Shown piece by piece: positions 1 through 8,535 of a stretch of DNA of 64,000 nt. The notes under the pieces were generated by a model. The model made no database searches. It had not been told where the DNA came from and saw only the letters and a program-made list of their open reading frames with translations. The stretch is taken from positions 62,001 through 126,000 of the forward strand of contig CAZVBQ010000003.1 of the NCBI GenBank assembly GCA_964625575.1. Reading direction: 5' to 3'. The translations under genes and the position numbers were made by a program. This DNA is from UTCHB3 sp964625575. Lineage in GTDB: Bacteria > Bacteroidota > Ignavibacteria > Ignavibacteriales > Ignavibacteriaceae. Position 1 is the stretch's first letter. Each line of letters begins with the position of its first letter.

Positions 1-1522
1 CATATTTTTCACTCATGTGAGTGATCGTGGCTTCAAAAAACGACTTGGCATCGATCGTGTAAACGTAGTTCAGACTTTGAGTAACCGTCTGCTCCGTTCT
101 GATTGGATCGATCAACACGTAATATTTATACGAAGTGGAAGGTGGCGAGAAAGCCAAACCTGCCCATCTGATATCGCTTGAGCCAGACCAAATGCCTCCC
201 CTGTAAAGCTGGTAACCGAGCAAAAGCTTCAATTTATGAGCAGTAGTAGGGGTGTATGTGAGGTTCAACATGTAATTCTGTGAGATCTGATCCTTCTCCG
301 AGGTGGGAAGCCTGGTAGGGTTCTTCTTGTATTCACCGGAGAAGAAAAACTTCAGTTTATCGGGGTCTTTTCCGAGCGGACCACCAATTCCAACCATCAC
401 TTTTGTGTAGGCTCTTTCACGATAGTCGTAAACTCCCAACGGATTGTTGTCTCCCGGGGTGTGGTTGTTCAACCAGGTATTATAAGCCCAGTTTATCTCC
501 CTGTCGAGGATGCTGTTCCAGGCATTGATCTGATCGGGTGTGGCTGTGCCATTCCTGACTTTGTCATAAAGCCATTTGTATCTGCCTTCGGAGGTTATTC
601 CAAGATCCTGGAGAAAGAACGAGGAGTCACGGTACGCCATCCACCTGTCAAGCGTGCCCCACCTCTGCCACTCATAAAGTGATTTATCGTATAGATACGT
701 GCCAAAGTGGTACTGACCCGGTGGTCTGTACTCCACTCTGACCTCACCGGAGAGACGGGGTGAACCTTCCTTCAGAACAACTTTCACAACACCGGCCTGA
801 GCGTTGCCATATTCAGCGGAAAAACCGCCCGAAATAAGCTGCATCTGCTGAACACCGATCGGGTTAACGTCGTATTTCCACGAGTTGTCCGCTTTCTCAA
901 CGCCGAACGAACCGGGCGATGTGGTGGCTGAATTTATCTGGTCAACACCGTTGATCTGATAATTCACTTCATAAGAACCCGATCCCCTCACGGAGTAGGT
1001 GCCTTTTTCGTTCTTTTGGAATCCGGCGGTAAGATCAAGTATGCCACGCAGACCTTCGATGGGAGCGGCTTCAATTTGATCATTATCGATCGTCGATGAT
1101 GATGAGGTTTGATCTTTGATGATCTTCGGCTTTTCAGCCACAACAACCACTTCATCCATTTCAAGTGTCGATTGTTTCAGTTTTACGTCAAGCTGTGTCG
1201 TCCGGTCGATGAAGATCTCGACGTTCGATACGAGATACTTCGCGTATCCCACGTAACTTGCCGTAACCGAGTACTTACCGGCGGGAATATTAAGAATAAA
1301 ATATTTACCATCGATGTCTGAAACACCTCCAAGGTTCGTTCCGTCAATCCTGACGGCAACCCCGGGCAGCCTTTCGCCCGTTTGAGCGTCCCGGATCTCT
1401 CCCGAGAGTTTCCCTCTTTGCGCCTGAAGAATTGTCGTTCCTGCGATAAGTATCACAAAAAAGAATATTTTTGTCAGCGAGAAAGAGATTTTTTTGTGAG
1501 AATATCGTAGATGTCTCTCCAT
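1..1522 (-). CDS. TonB-dependent receptor, N-terminal part (truncated by window edge)
   Basis: I translated this by hand from the minus strand; it stays open for 507 codons to the left edge, so the C-terminal barrel is missing. The ATG at 1522 precedes a hydrophobic signal peptide ending near AQRG (about residues 1-36). A carboxypeptidase-regulatory-like beta-sandwich follows (about 37-120, with GVSDIDGKYFILNIPAGKYS). Then comes a TonB plug domain (about 120-230) with VRGSGSYEVNYQINGVDQIN and SAEYGNAQAGVVKVV. This order is that of large Oar/SusC-like outer-membrane receptors that import ligands using TonB energy. The substrate cannot be told. It is divergent from prmA across 101 bp of AT-rich sequence. 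Confidence 0.93.
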   Translation of the reverse strand, partial: MERHLRYSHKKISFSLTKIFFFVILIAGTTILQAQRGKLSGEIRDAQTGERLPGVAVRIDGTNLGGVSDIDGKYFILNIPAGKYSVTASYVGYAKYLVSNVEIFIDRTTQLDVKLKQSTLEMDEVVVVAEKPKIIKDQTSSSSTIDNDQIEAAPIEGLRGILDLTAGFQKNEKGTYSVRGSGSYEVNYQINGVDQINSATTSPGSFGVEKADNSWKYDVNPIGVQQMQLISGGFSAEYGNAQAGVVKVVLKEGSPRLSGEVRVEYRPPGQYHFGTYLYDKSLYEWQRWGTLDRWMAYRDSSFFLQDLGITSEGRYKWLYDKVRNGTATPDQINAWNSILDREINWAYNTWLNNHTPGDNNPLGVYDYRERAYTKVMVGIGGPLGKDPDKLKFFFSGEYKKNPTRLPTSEKDQISQNYMLNLTYTPTTAHKLKLLLGYQLYRGGIWSGSSDIRWAGLAFSPPSTSYKYYVLIDPIRTEQTVTQSLNYVYTIDAKSFFEATITHMSEKY

Positions 1523-1623
1523 GATCACTCTTTTTTTAACGTTACTTTACTGTAAATTAAATTAAAATTCGTCTGCTCTAAAATCTTTATTTATTGCCAA
1601 ACTAACAAATTAATTTTAGAAAT

Positions 1624-2475
1624 ATGAAATATTTTTTCCAAATAAATATCACTACCGACCCCTCTCTTGATAATGAGAACGCCGCTTTCCTTTGGATGTT
1701 CGAACCGGATGGAATGAACCTTGACGACAACACGATAAAACTCTTTTTCTCTGAATTGGATCCTCCAAAAACCGAAGAGATCAGAACCAGCCTCAACGGG
1801 CTTGTTGAAACCGGTACGATCGAAAAGTTCGACATGCTGGTTGAGAAACTCGAGAAACACAACTGGAATGAAGAGTGGCAGAAGAACCTGAAAGTGTTGA
1901 AGGCAGGCACCATGTTTGCCGTTAAGCCCACTTTTGTTCAGTACACTCCTGAACCGGATGAGATCGTGATAGAGATCGATCCGAAAATGTCGTTTGGAAC
2001 AGGTGAACATGAAACCACCCGGCTCATTCTTGGACTCCTCGAAAAGTATGGACGAAACAGAAATTTCGTACTCGATGCCGGTGCCGGTACAGCTATTCTC
2101 GCTATTGCATCAATAAAACTCGGCTCAAAAAGGGCTATCGCGTTTGATAATGATGACTGGTGCCTTGAGAATGGCCTCGAAAATGTTAAGCTTAACAGCG
2201 TGGAAGATGTCGTTGAGATAAGGATATGCGAAACCCACGACATTCAGGAGAGGGATTTTGATCTTATCGTGGCGAATATCCAGAGGGATGTGCTGATTGA
2301 GATCGCGAACGATCTCGTTGCGCGTCAGGCTCCTGGCGGCACTTTGATACTTTCGGGACTACTAATCACCGACGAAGAAATAATAATGCCCGTCTATCAG
2401 AACCTTGGGTACAGATTCATTGAAAAAACGGGCGAAAACGAGTGGATCAGCCTTGTGTTTGAATTTAATAAATGA
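1624..2475 (+). CDS. prmA: Ribosomal protein L11 methyltransferase
   Basis: A 283-residue class I SAM-dependent methyltransferase of the PrmA family, which trimethylates ribosomal protein L11 in the cytoplasm. The family signature PKMSFGTGEHETTRL lies at about residues 120-134, the SAM-binding glycine motif LDAGAGTAILAIA at about 150-162, and the catalytic-loop motif DLIVANIQRDVL near 212. Length is normal for the family. The gene stands alone and ends exactly where the convergent amidohydrolase ends; the two stop codons are the halves of one palindrome, TGATCA. Identification is secure; L11 as substrate follows from the family. Confidence 0.93.
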   Translation: MKYFFQINITTDPSLDNENAAFLWMFEPDGMNLDDNTIKLFFSELDPPKTEEIRTSLNGLVETGTIEKFDMLVEKLEKHNWNEEWQKNLKVLKAGTMFAVKPTFVQYTPEPDEIVIEIDPKMSFGTGEHETTRLILGLLEKYGRNRNFVLDAGAGTAILAIASIKLGSKRAIAFDNDDWCLENGLENVKLNSVEDVVEIRICETHDIQERDFDLIVANIQRDVLIEIANDLVARQAPGGTLILSGLLITDEEIIMPVYQNLGYRFIEKTGENEWISLVFEFNK

Positions 2476-4128
2476 TCACTGCCGGTAAACGGTTTTTCCG
2501 TTTACCACTGTCATTTTAACCTTCGTATCTTTGATCAGTTCAGGATCAATGCTGAAGATGTCCCTGTCGACTATCGTGAAATCAGCATACTTACCGGGCT
2601 CAATGGTGCCGAGTTTACTCTCCATGAAAGCAGCGTAAGCGTTTTCAATGGTGTAACATTTTACGGCATCTTCAACGGATATCTTCTGATCGGGTATCCA
2701 ACCGTCCGGATTTTTACCGTCGAGTGTTCTCCGCGTAACCGCGGCATAAATTCCTTGAAACGGATTCAGAGGGGCAACCGACCAGTCAGAACCGAAGCAG
2801 AGGTGCGCTCCTGATTTCAACAGATCCGCGAACCTGTAAGAGGATGACACTCTCTCCTCACCTAACCGTTTGTATGCCCATACTCCATCATCTATGCAGT
2901 GGTAAGGCTGTGCTGACGCGATGACACCGAATTTCTTGAATTTGGGTATATCCTTAATTCTGAGGTGCTGGGCGTGTTCAATCCTGAATCTTCTGTCCCT
3001 TTGGGGATTTTTAGATACTATCTCTCCGAACAGATCAAGAATGTAACTATTTGCCCTGTCACCTATGGCATGGATTGACAATTGTAGCCCGGCGGCATCC
3101 GCTTCAATTGCCCATTTTCTTAAACTGTCGTTTGTGATAATATCCATCGGGAGTCCGGTATTGTTTTTATCATGCGCGTAGGGCTCAAAAAACCAGGCAG
3201 AGGCTGCTCCGAGCGAACCATCAGCAAACGCTTTAAGTGAACCGGTCTTTAACATGTCTGACCCAAAACCACTTTCAATCCCGATCGAAGAGAGATTTCT
3301 GAAATCAGCAATCGGCAGTCGAGTGTAAATTCTGCAAGTCAGCAATCCTGCTTTTTCAAATTTTTGGTACGCTTTAAGATCATTTCTGTAAGTAATATCA
3401 TGAACCATCGTAAGTCCAAGACGCGCCGCTTCTTTCAAGGCACGTTCAAGAGATTCTTCGTTTTGTTTTTCGGTTGCGTCGGGTATAAGCGAGGAAACCA
3501 GTGGAATGGCTTTATCTACAAGAATTCCGGTGGGCTCTCCTGTTTTCTTGTCACGGGCTATTTCACCACCGGCAGGCTGAGTTGTTGCACTGTTAATACC
3601 CGCCATCTTGAGGGCAATTGAGTTGGCAAGAGCGATATGTCCATCAAACCTGTAGATTAAAACAGGATTATCCGGTGAGATATCATCGATCATCTCTTTT
3701 GTTGGAAGGTCTTTCACTTCCCAGGCTTCATGATCCCAATCGCCACCAGTGATCCACTCCCCTTTTGATTTTGTACTTATGAATTTCTTAAGGATATCTT
3801 TGAATTCTTTTCTGCTTTTGGCAGGTCTTAGATCAAGTCCACCGAGATATTCACCACCTGAGATGAAATGAACATGATTATCGGAAAGACCCGGGAGCAT
3901 CAGTGCTCCATTCAGATCAATGGTCTCATGATTTTTTCCAAGCAATCCTTCCGCGCCCTCATGATCGCCGGCGTAAACTATGTATTCACCTTCCGTCACC
4001 ACACATTGCACATACTTTGCTTTTTCATCGCCCGTGTAGATCTTGCCGTTCTTGTAGAGAGTTTGCTCCATCTGAGGTATTCCATTAATTGCAAGTATTA
4101 AAAAGAAGAGAAATAACTTCCGGTTCAT
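2476..4128 (-). CDS. Amidohydrolase family protein (YtcJ-like), exported
   Basis: A 550-residue metal-dependent hydrolase of the amidohydrolase-3/YtcJ group. The N-terminus (MNRKLFLFFLILAING) looks like a signal peptide or membrane anchor, so it probably acts in the periplasm. Metal ligands are visible: HVH at about residues 85-87, SIHAIGDRA (about 345), RIEHAQH (about 385) and FGSDWSVAPLNPF (about 440). The C-terminal part returns to the small beta-sandwich (GKYADFTIVDRDIF) usual in this superfamily. Relatives hydrolyse C-N bonds of amides or formamides, but substrates vary too widely to name one here. It is a single gene convergent with prmA. Confidence 0.85.
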   Translation of the reverse strand: MNRKLFLFFLILAINGIPQMEQTLYKNGKIYTGDEKAKYVQCVVTEGEYIVYAGDHEGAEGLLGKNHETIDLNGALMLPGLSDNHVHFISGGEYLGGLDLRPAKSRKEFKDILKKFISTKSKGEWITGGDWDHEAWEVKDLPTKEMIDDISPDNPVLIYRFDGHIALANSIALKMAGINSATTQPAGGEIARDKKTGEPTGILVDKAIPLVSSLIPDATEKQNEESLERALKEAARLGLTMVHDITYRNDLKAYQKFEKAGLLTCRIYTRLPIADFRNLSSIGIESGFGSDMLKTGSLKAFADGSLGAASAWFFEPYAHDKNNTGLPMDIITNDSLRKWAIEADAAGLQLSIHAIGDRANSYILDLFGEIVSKNPQRDRRFRIEHAQHLRIKDIPKFKKFGVIASAQPYHCIDDGVWAYKRLGEERVSSSYRFADLLKSGAHLCFGSDWSVAPLNPFQGIYAAVTRRTLDGKNPDGWIPDQKISVEDAVKCYTIENAYAAFMESKLGTIEPGKYADFTIVDRDIFSIDPELIKDTKVKMTVVNGKTVYRQ

Positions 4129-4177
4129 ATCACAAACTTAAGATTATTAAAAAAGGAAATTTAAGCATTGCAGTAAA

Positions 4178-4213
4178 TAAAAAAAGAGGCTACCCCTTCC
4201 GAGGCAGCCTCTC
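4178..4213 (-). terminator. Rho-independent terminator of the 4235 gene
   Basis: Inverted arms AGAGGCT and AGCCTCT enclose a short loop. On the minus strand the stem is followed by a run of seven T. It lies about 21 bp beyond the stop codon of the T9SS gene at 4235. There is no short tandem repeat between stop and hairpin here, unlike five other genes in the window. Confidence 0.8.
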
Positions 4214-4234
4214 CAATTAAATCTTGTTTTAAGA

Positions 4235-5488
4235 TTACTTGTTGAGCATCATTTTGATGTTCGAAACAAAATTCTGACCGTTGATACCGGTAGCATTGAT
4301 CTTTGCAATGTAAAGACCTGATGTGAGCTTCGAAGCATCAAAGCTTACGCTGTGTGAACCGGCAGCGAGGTTACCGTTAACGAGTGTGGCAACTTCCTGA
4401 CCAAGAACGTTGTAAACCGAAAGAACAACTTTAGCATCTGTCGCGAGAGCAAAATTGATCATGGTTGAAGGGTTGAACGGGTTAGGATAGTTCTGGCTAA
4501 GAGCAAAAGCTGTTGGCCCGGTAACGTCAACTTCGATCTCTTTTGAGTACTCGGTTGTTCCGTCAAAATCAACCTGACGAAGTCTGTATGAATATTTTCC
4601 ATTCTGGAGGCTTCTGTCGACAAATGAATACTCTTTTGTGGATGATGAGGTACCAACACCTTCAATAAATCCAATGGCGGCGTATTCACCACCAACAACT
4701 TTTCTCTCTACGTAGAAACCTTTGTTGTTGGTTTCGGTAGCAGTTGCCCAGCTAAGTTTTACATCTGAAATGTTAGCTGAAGCATTGAATGAAGCGAGTT
4801 CAACAGGAACAACACCCGCGCCCGCCTTAACATCGTCGATAAAGAAGGCTGCACCGTCGTTAAAGTTGTCAGCAACTACTGCTCTGAATGCAATGTAGAC
4901 GTTTGAACCGGCAGGAACGAGTGAACCAATAGCATATGCTCTTGCAACCCAGCCTGAATCAGCCGCAGAGAAAGGAAGATCAGCCACAACCACTGTGAAA
5001 GCACTGGTGGAAGTGTTGGTTGTGGTTGAGATCTTGATCTCAAGTTTATCAACATACGCACCGAATTTTCTTAACCAGAATTTCAGTGAATCTCCGGCCT
5101 GAACATTGAGAAGCTGGGGGGTAATAAGCCATGAATCATTGGATGCCGCTCCACCGAGTGTGTATGTGAAGAAAGCATTTCCTGTTCCTGAACCTCCCGG
5201 AGGGTTGGTATTGGTTCCGCCTGTCCATCCTGGAATCGGGGTTATACCTACAGTACCTCTTTCCCAACCTGTACCACCGTCAGGTGTGAGTTTAGCCCAT
5301 CCGGCTGGAGGGAAAGTAGCACTTTCGAAATTCTCGGAAATCGAGTTTGAGCTCTCAATCCAAGGACCTCTGGTAAATTCGGGGGCTTCTGATTTCTGCC
5401 ATGATTTAATATTTGTTGCTCTATTCTGAGCCTGGGCATAGCCGATGACCAAAACGGCTAACATGAAAACGCCGAAGAATTTTTTCAT
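4235..5488 (-). CDS. Secreted T9SS protein with choice-of-anchor J (cleaved-adhesin-like) domain
   Basis: A 417-residue exported protein. The signal peptide is residues 1-20 (MKKFFGVFMLAVLVIGYAQA). A choice-of-anchor J/MAM-like beta-sandwich follows (about 48-215), with ENFESATFPPAGW, NDSWLITPQLLN and GAAFFIDDV. An FN3-like module starting VPVELASFNAS (about 228-320) and a T9SS type A sorting domain with LSQNYPNPFNPSTMINF end in KMMLNK. By family rule the protein crosses the outer membrane through T9SS and is released or anchored when the sorting domain is cleaved. The FN3-like plus sorting block closely resembles that of the 60219 protein. The leader has AAGGAAC upstream of the ATG and two copies of an 8-mer at 5507-5522. 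Confidence 0.88.
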   Translation of the reverse strand: MKKFFGVFMLAVLVIGYAQAQNRATNIKSWQKSEAPEFTRGPWIESSNSISENFESATFPPAGWAKLTPDGGTGWERGTVGITPIPGWTGGTNTNPPGGSGTGNAFFTYTLGGAASNDSWLITPQLLNVQAGDSLKFWLRKFGAYVDKLEIKISTTTNTSTSAFTVVVADLPFSAADSGWVARAYAIGSLVPAGSNVYIAFRAVVADNFNDGAAFFIDDVKAGAGVVPVELASFNASANISDVKLSWATATETNNKGFYVERKVVGGEYAAIGFIEGVGTSSSTKEYSFVDRSLQNGKYSYRLRQVDFDGTTEYSKEIEVDVTGPTAFALSQNYPNPFNPSTMINFALATDAKVVLSVYNVLGQEVATLVNGNLAAGSHSVSFDASKLTSGLYIAKINATGINGQNFVSNIKMMLNK

Positions 5489-5636
5489 GATTTGTTCCTT
5501 ATTGTTGATGATTTGATGATTTGTTGAAATTTCTCGATCGCGATTATGCAGGTTCCCCCGTGAACCCTCAAAAATTTATTGGCTAATATTACGGAAAAAT
5601 TTTTAGCTGACCAAATTTTGAGCGCTATTTTAAGCA

Positions 5637-5644
5637 TATTTTTG
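5637..5644 (+). promoter_or_regulatory. Possible -7 element (TATTTTTG) upstream of the CDF transporter
   Basis: TATTTTTG fits the Bacteroidetes -7 pattern TAnnTTTG and lies about 60 bp before the transporter ATG. The nearest TTG upstream is only about 16 bp away instead of 19-20, so this is a weak call in an AT-rich, 216-bp divergent intergenic region. Confidence 0.25.
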
Positions 5645-5704
5645 TTTTTTGATCCCGACTTTTCACTATTTTAGACAAGGTGTAAACATTTAAATCAGGA
5701 CAAA

Positions 5705-6682
5705 ATGCATTCTCAAAGACTTAAAGCCGGCACAATCTCTCTCGTGATCGGCCTCTCAATGCTCTTCATGAAGTTCGGGGCATACTTTCTCACAGGCTCC
5801 GCCGCAATCTTTTCAGACGCTCTTGAATCGATAGTTCACATTGCCGCCACTTCGATGGCTCTGTTCAGCATTATCTATTCTTCGAAACCACCCGACAAGG
5901 AGCATCCATACGGACACGGTAATATGGAGTACTTTTCCGCGGGAGTTGAAGGATTGCTGATCCTGCTGGCAGCATTGGGCATAATCTACTATGCCACCAT
6001 GGATCTTATCTACCCACCGGAGATCAAAAAGCTCGACATCGGTATCGGAATTGTCGCCTTTGCCGGTCTTATCAACCTGTTCCTCGGTTTGTACCTGGTC
6101 AGAACCGGAAAGCAGACCAACTCCCTCACTCTGGTGGCTGACGGGAAACATGTTTTAACCGACTCATACACGAGCCTCGGTGTAATAATTGGCATCACCA
6201 TTGTATTTTTTACAGATATCCAGATCATCGATCCATTGTGCGCGATCTTCGTTGGCATGAATATTATCTTTACCGGTTACAAACTTATCAGGGAAGCTTT
6301 TGGAGGTCTCATGCACGAAGCCGACAAAGCAACTGTGGTAAAGGTCTCAAAATCCATAATTGATCTCAAGCGTCCCGACTGGATTGACATCCACGAACTC
6401 CGTTGCAGACGTTCCGGAAGTTTTGTCGCGATCGATTTCCATCTTATCCTCCCCTGGTATTCCACTATAAAAGAGGCACATGATGAGGAGACGCGGATAA
6501 AAAGTGAACTTAAAAAAGTGTTCCCCGAGTCAGATGTGATGATACACTTCGATTATTGTAAACCGGAGCTTTGCAGATTCTGTTTTCACGAGAATTGCGC
6601 GGAAAGAAGTTCAGCCCAGTCGATCGATTTTAACTGGGATGAGGAAAAAGCATCGGGAAGACCGGTTTACGAGTTATACTGA
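5705..6682 (+). CDS. Cation diffusion facilitator (CDF) family transporter
   Basis: A 325-residue inner-membrane divalent-metal/proton antiporter. The N-terminal half carries about six membrane segments. The CDF signature GSAAIFSDALESIVH is at about 31-45, HPYGHGNMEYFSAG at about 65-78, and the second half of the metal site, DGKHVLTDSYTS, at about 146-157. The C-terminal cytoplasmic domain ends in a Cys/His-rich tail (CKPELCRFCFHENC, about 287-300), which may bind metal and is not universal in the family. Efflux of Zn, Fe, Mn or Co is typical; the metal cannot be assigned. AGGA precedes the ATG, and the next gene follows after 16 bp, so the two are probably co-transcribed. Confidence 0.9.
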   Translation: MHSQRLKAGTISLVIGLSMLFMKFGAYFLTGSAAIFSDALESIVHIAATSMALFSIIYSSKPPDKEHPYGHGNMEYFSAGVEGLLILLAALGIIYYATMDLIYPPEIKKLDIGIGIVAFAGLINLFLGLYLVRTGKQTNSLTLVADGKHVLTDSYTSLGVIIGITIVFFTDIQIIDPLCAIFVGMNIIFTGYKLIREAFGGLMHEADKATVVKVSKSIIDLKRPDWIDIHELRCRRSGSFVAIDFHLILPWYSTIKEAHDEETRIKSELKKVFPESDVMIHFDYCKPELCRFCFHENCAERSSAQSIDFNWDEEKASGRPVYELY

Positions 6683-6698
6683 AAGAAAAATGAGGTAA

Positions 6699-7685
6699 AT
6701 GATGCCTGATTTAAGTACAAATTATCTTGGTTTAAAACTTGCCAATCCGCTGATAGCAGCATCATCCGGTATTACGAAGAATATATCCAATCTGCGGCAA
6801 CTCGAAGAGAACGGTATAGCGGCGGTGGTTCTTAAAAGTTTTTTTGAGGAGTCGATGCCTAAAACAGGCAAACCGGGCTCCGGCAAACACTATTCCCCTG
6901 AAATTTTTGAGCATTCCGGGTACGAGAGCGATAAATACTTGAGTTTGGGAGAGTACTGCGATCTGGTTTCGAAGGCAAAAGCCACTCTGAAGGTACCTGT
7001 TATAGCAAGCATAAATTGCGTGACAGCCGAATGGTGGTTCAAGTTCGCCGGACAGCTTCAGGCAGCCGGCGCGGACGCGATTGAGCTGAACGTGTTTAAT
7101 TACGCTTCTTCCCGGAACTTCGCTTCCCCAAACATTGAGAAAATCTATGCAGATATCGTAAAAGGTGTAAAAAAATGCGTGGCAATACCGGTATCGATAA
7201 AGATCGGCCAAAATTTCAGCTCTATCCCAAATTTTATCTCACATCTTGAGTACTCGGGCGCGGATGGAATCGTGCTCTTCAACCGTTTCACTGATCTTGA
7301 CATCGATATTAATTCATTCCAGTTCAAGGCAGCATTCGAATTCAGTGAGAGGCGCGAGTTTTTTGTGCCGCTAAGGTGGATCGCTATTCTCTACCGTCAG
7401 GTAAAATGCAGTCTTGCGGCATCAACGGGGGTTAAAGGATTTGAGGAAGTGATAAAGTTCATTCTCGCGGGAGCATCGGGTGTTCAGGTTGCTTCCCTCC
7501 TCTATGAGGAAGGCCCACAGGTTATCGGTTCAATATTCAGCGACATCGAGAGGTGGATGAATAGACATGGAATATTAGATATTGAATCCATCAAAGGGAA
7601 ATTGAGCTTTTCCGGCGAAAATGAGGGAGTCGCCAACTACTACATGCGGTCACAGTTTATGGATAAAATTCTTGAGGTTGAGTAG
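6699..7685 (+). CDS. Dihydroorotate dehydrogenase-like FMN protein
   Basis: A 328-residue TIM-barrel flavoprotein of the dihydroorotate dehydrogenase superfamily. It opens with DLSTNYLGLKLANPLIAASS, the usual N-terminus of family 1 enzymes. It has AGADAIELNVFNYASS (about 127-142) and IPVSIKIGQNFSS (about 165-177), and ends with an FMN-phosphate region AGASGVQVASLLYEEG (about 260-275). The segment that normally reads N-x-S-C-P-N, with the catalytic Cys or Ser, is NYASSRNFASPN here. Whether it makes orotate is therefore uncertain, and this 'DHOD-like' subgroup is poorly characterised. Start codons at 6699 and 6702 are both possible; TGAGG just upstream favours 6702. Confidence 0.8.
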   Translation: MMPDLSTNYLGLKLANPLIAASSGITKNISNLRQLEENGIAAVVLKSFFEESMPKTGKPGSGKHYSPEIFEHSGYESDKYLSLGEYCDLVSKAKATLKVPVIASINCVTAEWWFKFAGQLQAAGADAIELNVFNYASSRNFASPNIEKIYADIVKGVKKCVAIPVSIKIGQNFSSIPNFISHLEYSGADGIVLFNRFTDLDIDINSFQFKAAFEFSERREFFVPLRWIAILYRQVKCSLAASTGVKGFEEVIKFILAGASGVQVASLLYEEGPQVIGSIFSDIERWMNRHGILDIESIKGKLSFSGENEGVANYYMRSQFMDKILEVE

Positions 7686-7687
7686 TC

Positions 7688-8521
7688 CTATAATTCCTCT
7701 TTGTATATAAAATACTCTTGTGGAAGTGCGGCAGCAAAACCTTTCGCTTTTTCCTGATCCGCGAAAATTCCGAAAACCGTGGAGCCGCTTCCACTCATCA
7801 ATGAAAACTCCGCTCCGGCTTCATAAAATTTGCTTTTCAGTTCTGCAATGGCCGGGTATTCGGAGAATACAGTCTTTTCAAAATCGTTTTTGACGACATC
7901 CCTTAATTCCTTGTAATCCAATATCTTATGTCCGTTCAGTTCCACCAGGTCAACTACCGCTTTTTCTGGTTTGCATGACCTGTAGGCAGCTCCCGTTTCC
8001 ACATGGATCCGGGGGTTTACAACCACCATTGTACCCTTCAGTTCCAGATCAATTTCAGTGAGCAACTCTCCCCTTCCCTTGCCGATGGAAGGGTATGGGT
8101 GTATAAAGAAAGGAACGTCCGACCCTAACTCCAACCCGAATTTCTTAAGATCATCTTTTGAGAAGCCCAGCCCGAAAAGATCATTTAAACCAAGGAGAAC
8201 CGAGGCCGCGTTTGAAGAACCACCACCCAGTCCTGCTCCCATTGGTATCAGTTTCTTAAGGGTGATCCTGCAACCCAGTTTTTTACCGGTTTGCCTTTCC
8301 AGCAATTTGACCGCTTTGGTCATTAGATTTGATCCGGGGTCTTCATTCAGTGCCGCACTGTCGGTTTCGACCAAAAGGTGGTCGCATTCCCTGATCGTTA
8401 CCTCATCTTTCAACCCGAGCGGATAGAATATCGTCTCTATATTGTGAAAGCCGTCAGCACGTTTTTCTGTGATAAACAACCCGAAGTTGATCTTCGCCGG
8501 AGAGTTAATTATAAGTTTCAT
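7688..8521 (-). CDS. ispE: 4-diphosphocytidyl-2-C-methyl-D-erythritol kinase
   Basis: A 277-residue GHMP kinase that phosphorylates CDP-methylerythritol in the MEP (non-mevalonate) isoprenoid pathway. The start NSPAKINFGLFITEKRADGF is diagnostic for IspE. The ATP-binding loop PMGAGLGGGSSNAA is at about 92-105, and MSGSGSTVFGIF near 244 is the third GHMP motif. Length is normal. It is the last gene of the run that begins with three GT9 genes, 14 bp after the third, and it is convergent with the DHOD-like gene. Confidence 0.95.
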   Translation of the reverse strand: MKLIINSPAKINFGLFITEKRADGFHNIETIFYPLGLKDEVTIRECDHLLVETDSAALNEDPGSNLMTKAVKLLERQTGKKLGCRITLKKLIPMGAGLGGGSSNAASVLLGLNDLFGLGFSKDDLKKFGLELGSDVPFFIHPYPSIGKGRGELLTEIDLELKGTMVVVNPRIHVETGAAYRSCKPEKAVVDLVELNGHKILDYKELRDVVKNDFEKTVFSEYPAIAELKSKFYEAGAEFSLMSGSGSTVFGIFADQEKAKGFAAALPQEYFIYKEEL

Positions 8522-8535
8522 CCGCTGAAAGTGCC

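Noticed and set aside
461..1321. Small plus-strand ORFs at the left edge
   Set aside because: They are antisense to the TonB receptor, which is open for over 500 codons with a signal peptide and plug motifs.
1591..2010. 139-codon ORF antisense to prmA
   Set aside because: A shadow of a well-recognised gene, with no motif of its own.
5551..5566. Small hairpin GGTTC/GAACC between the 4235 gene and the CDF transporter
   Set aside because: Five-base arms without a T-tract; too weak to call a terminator or operator.
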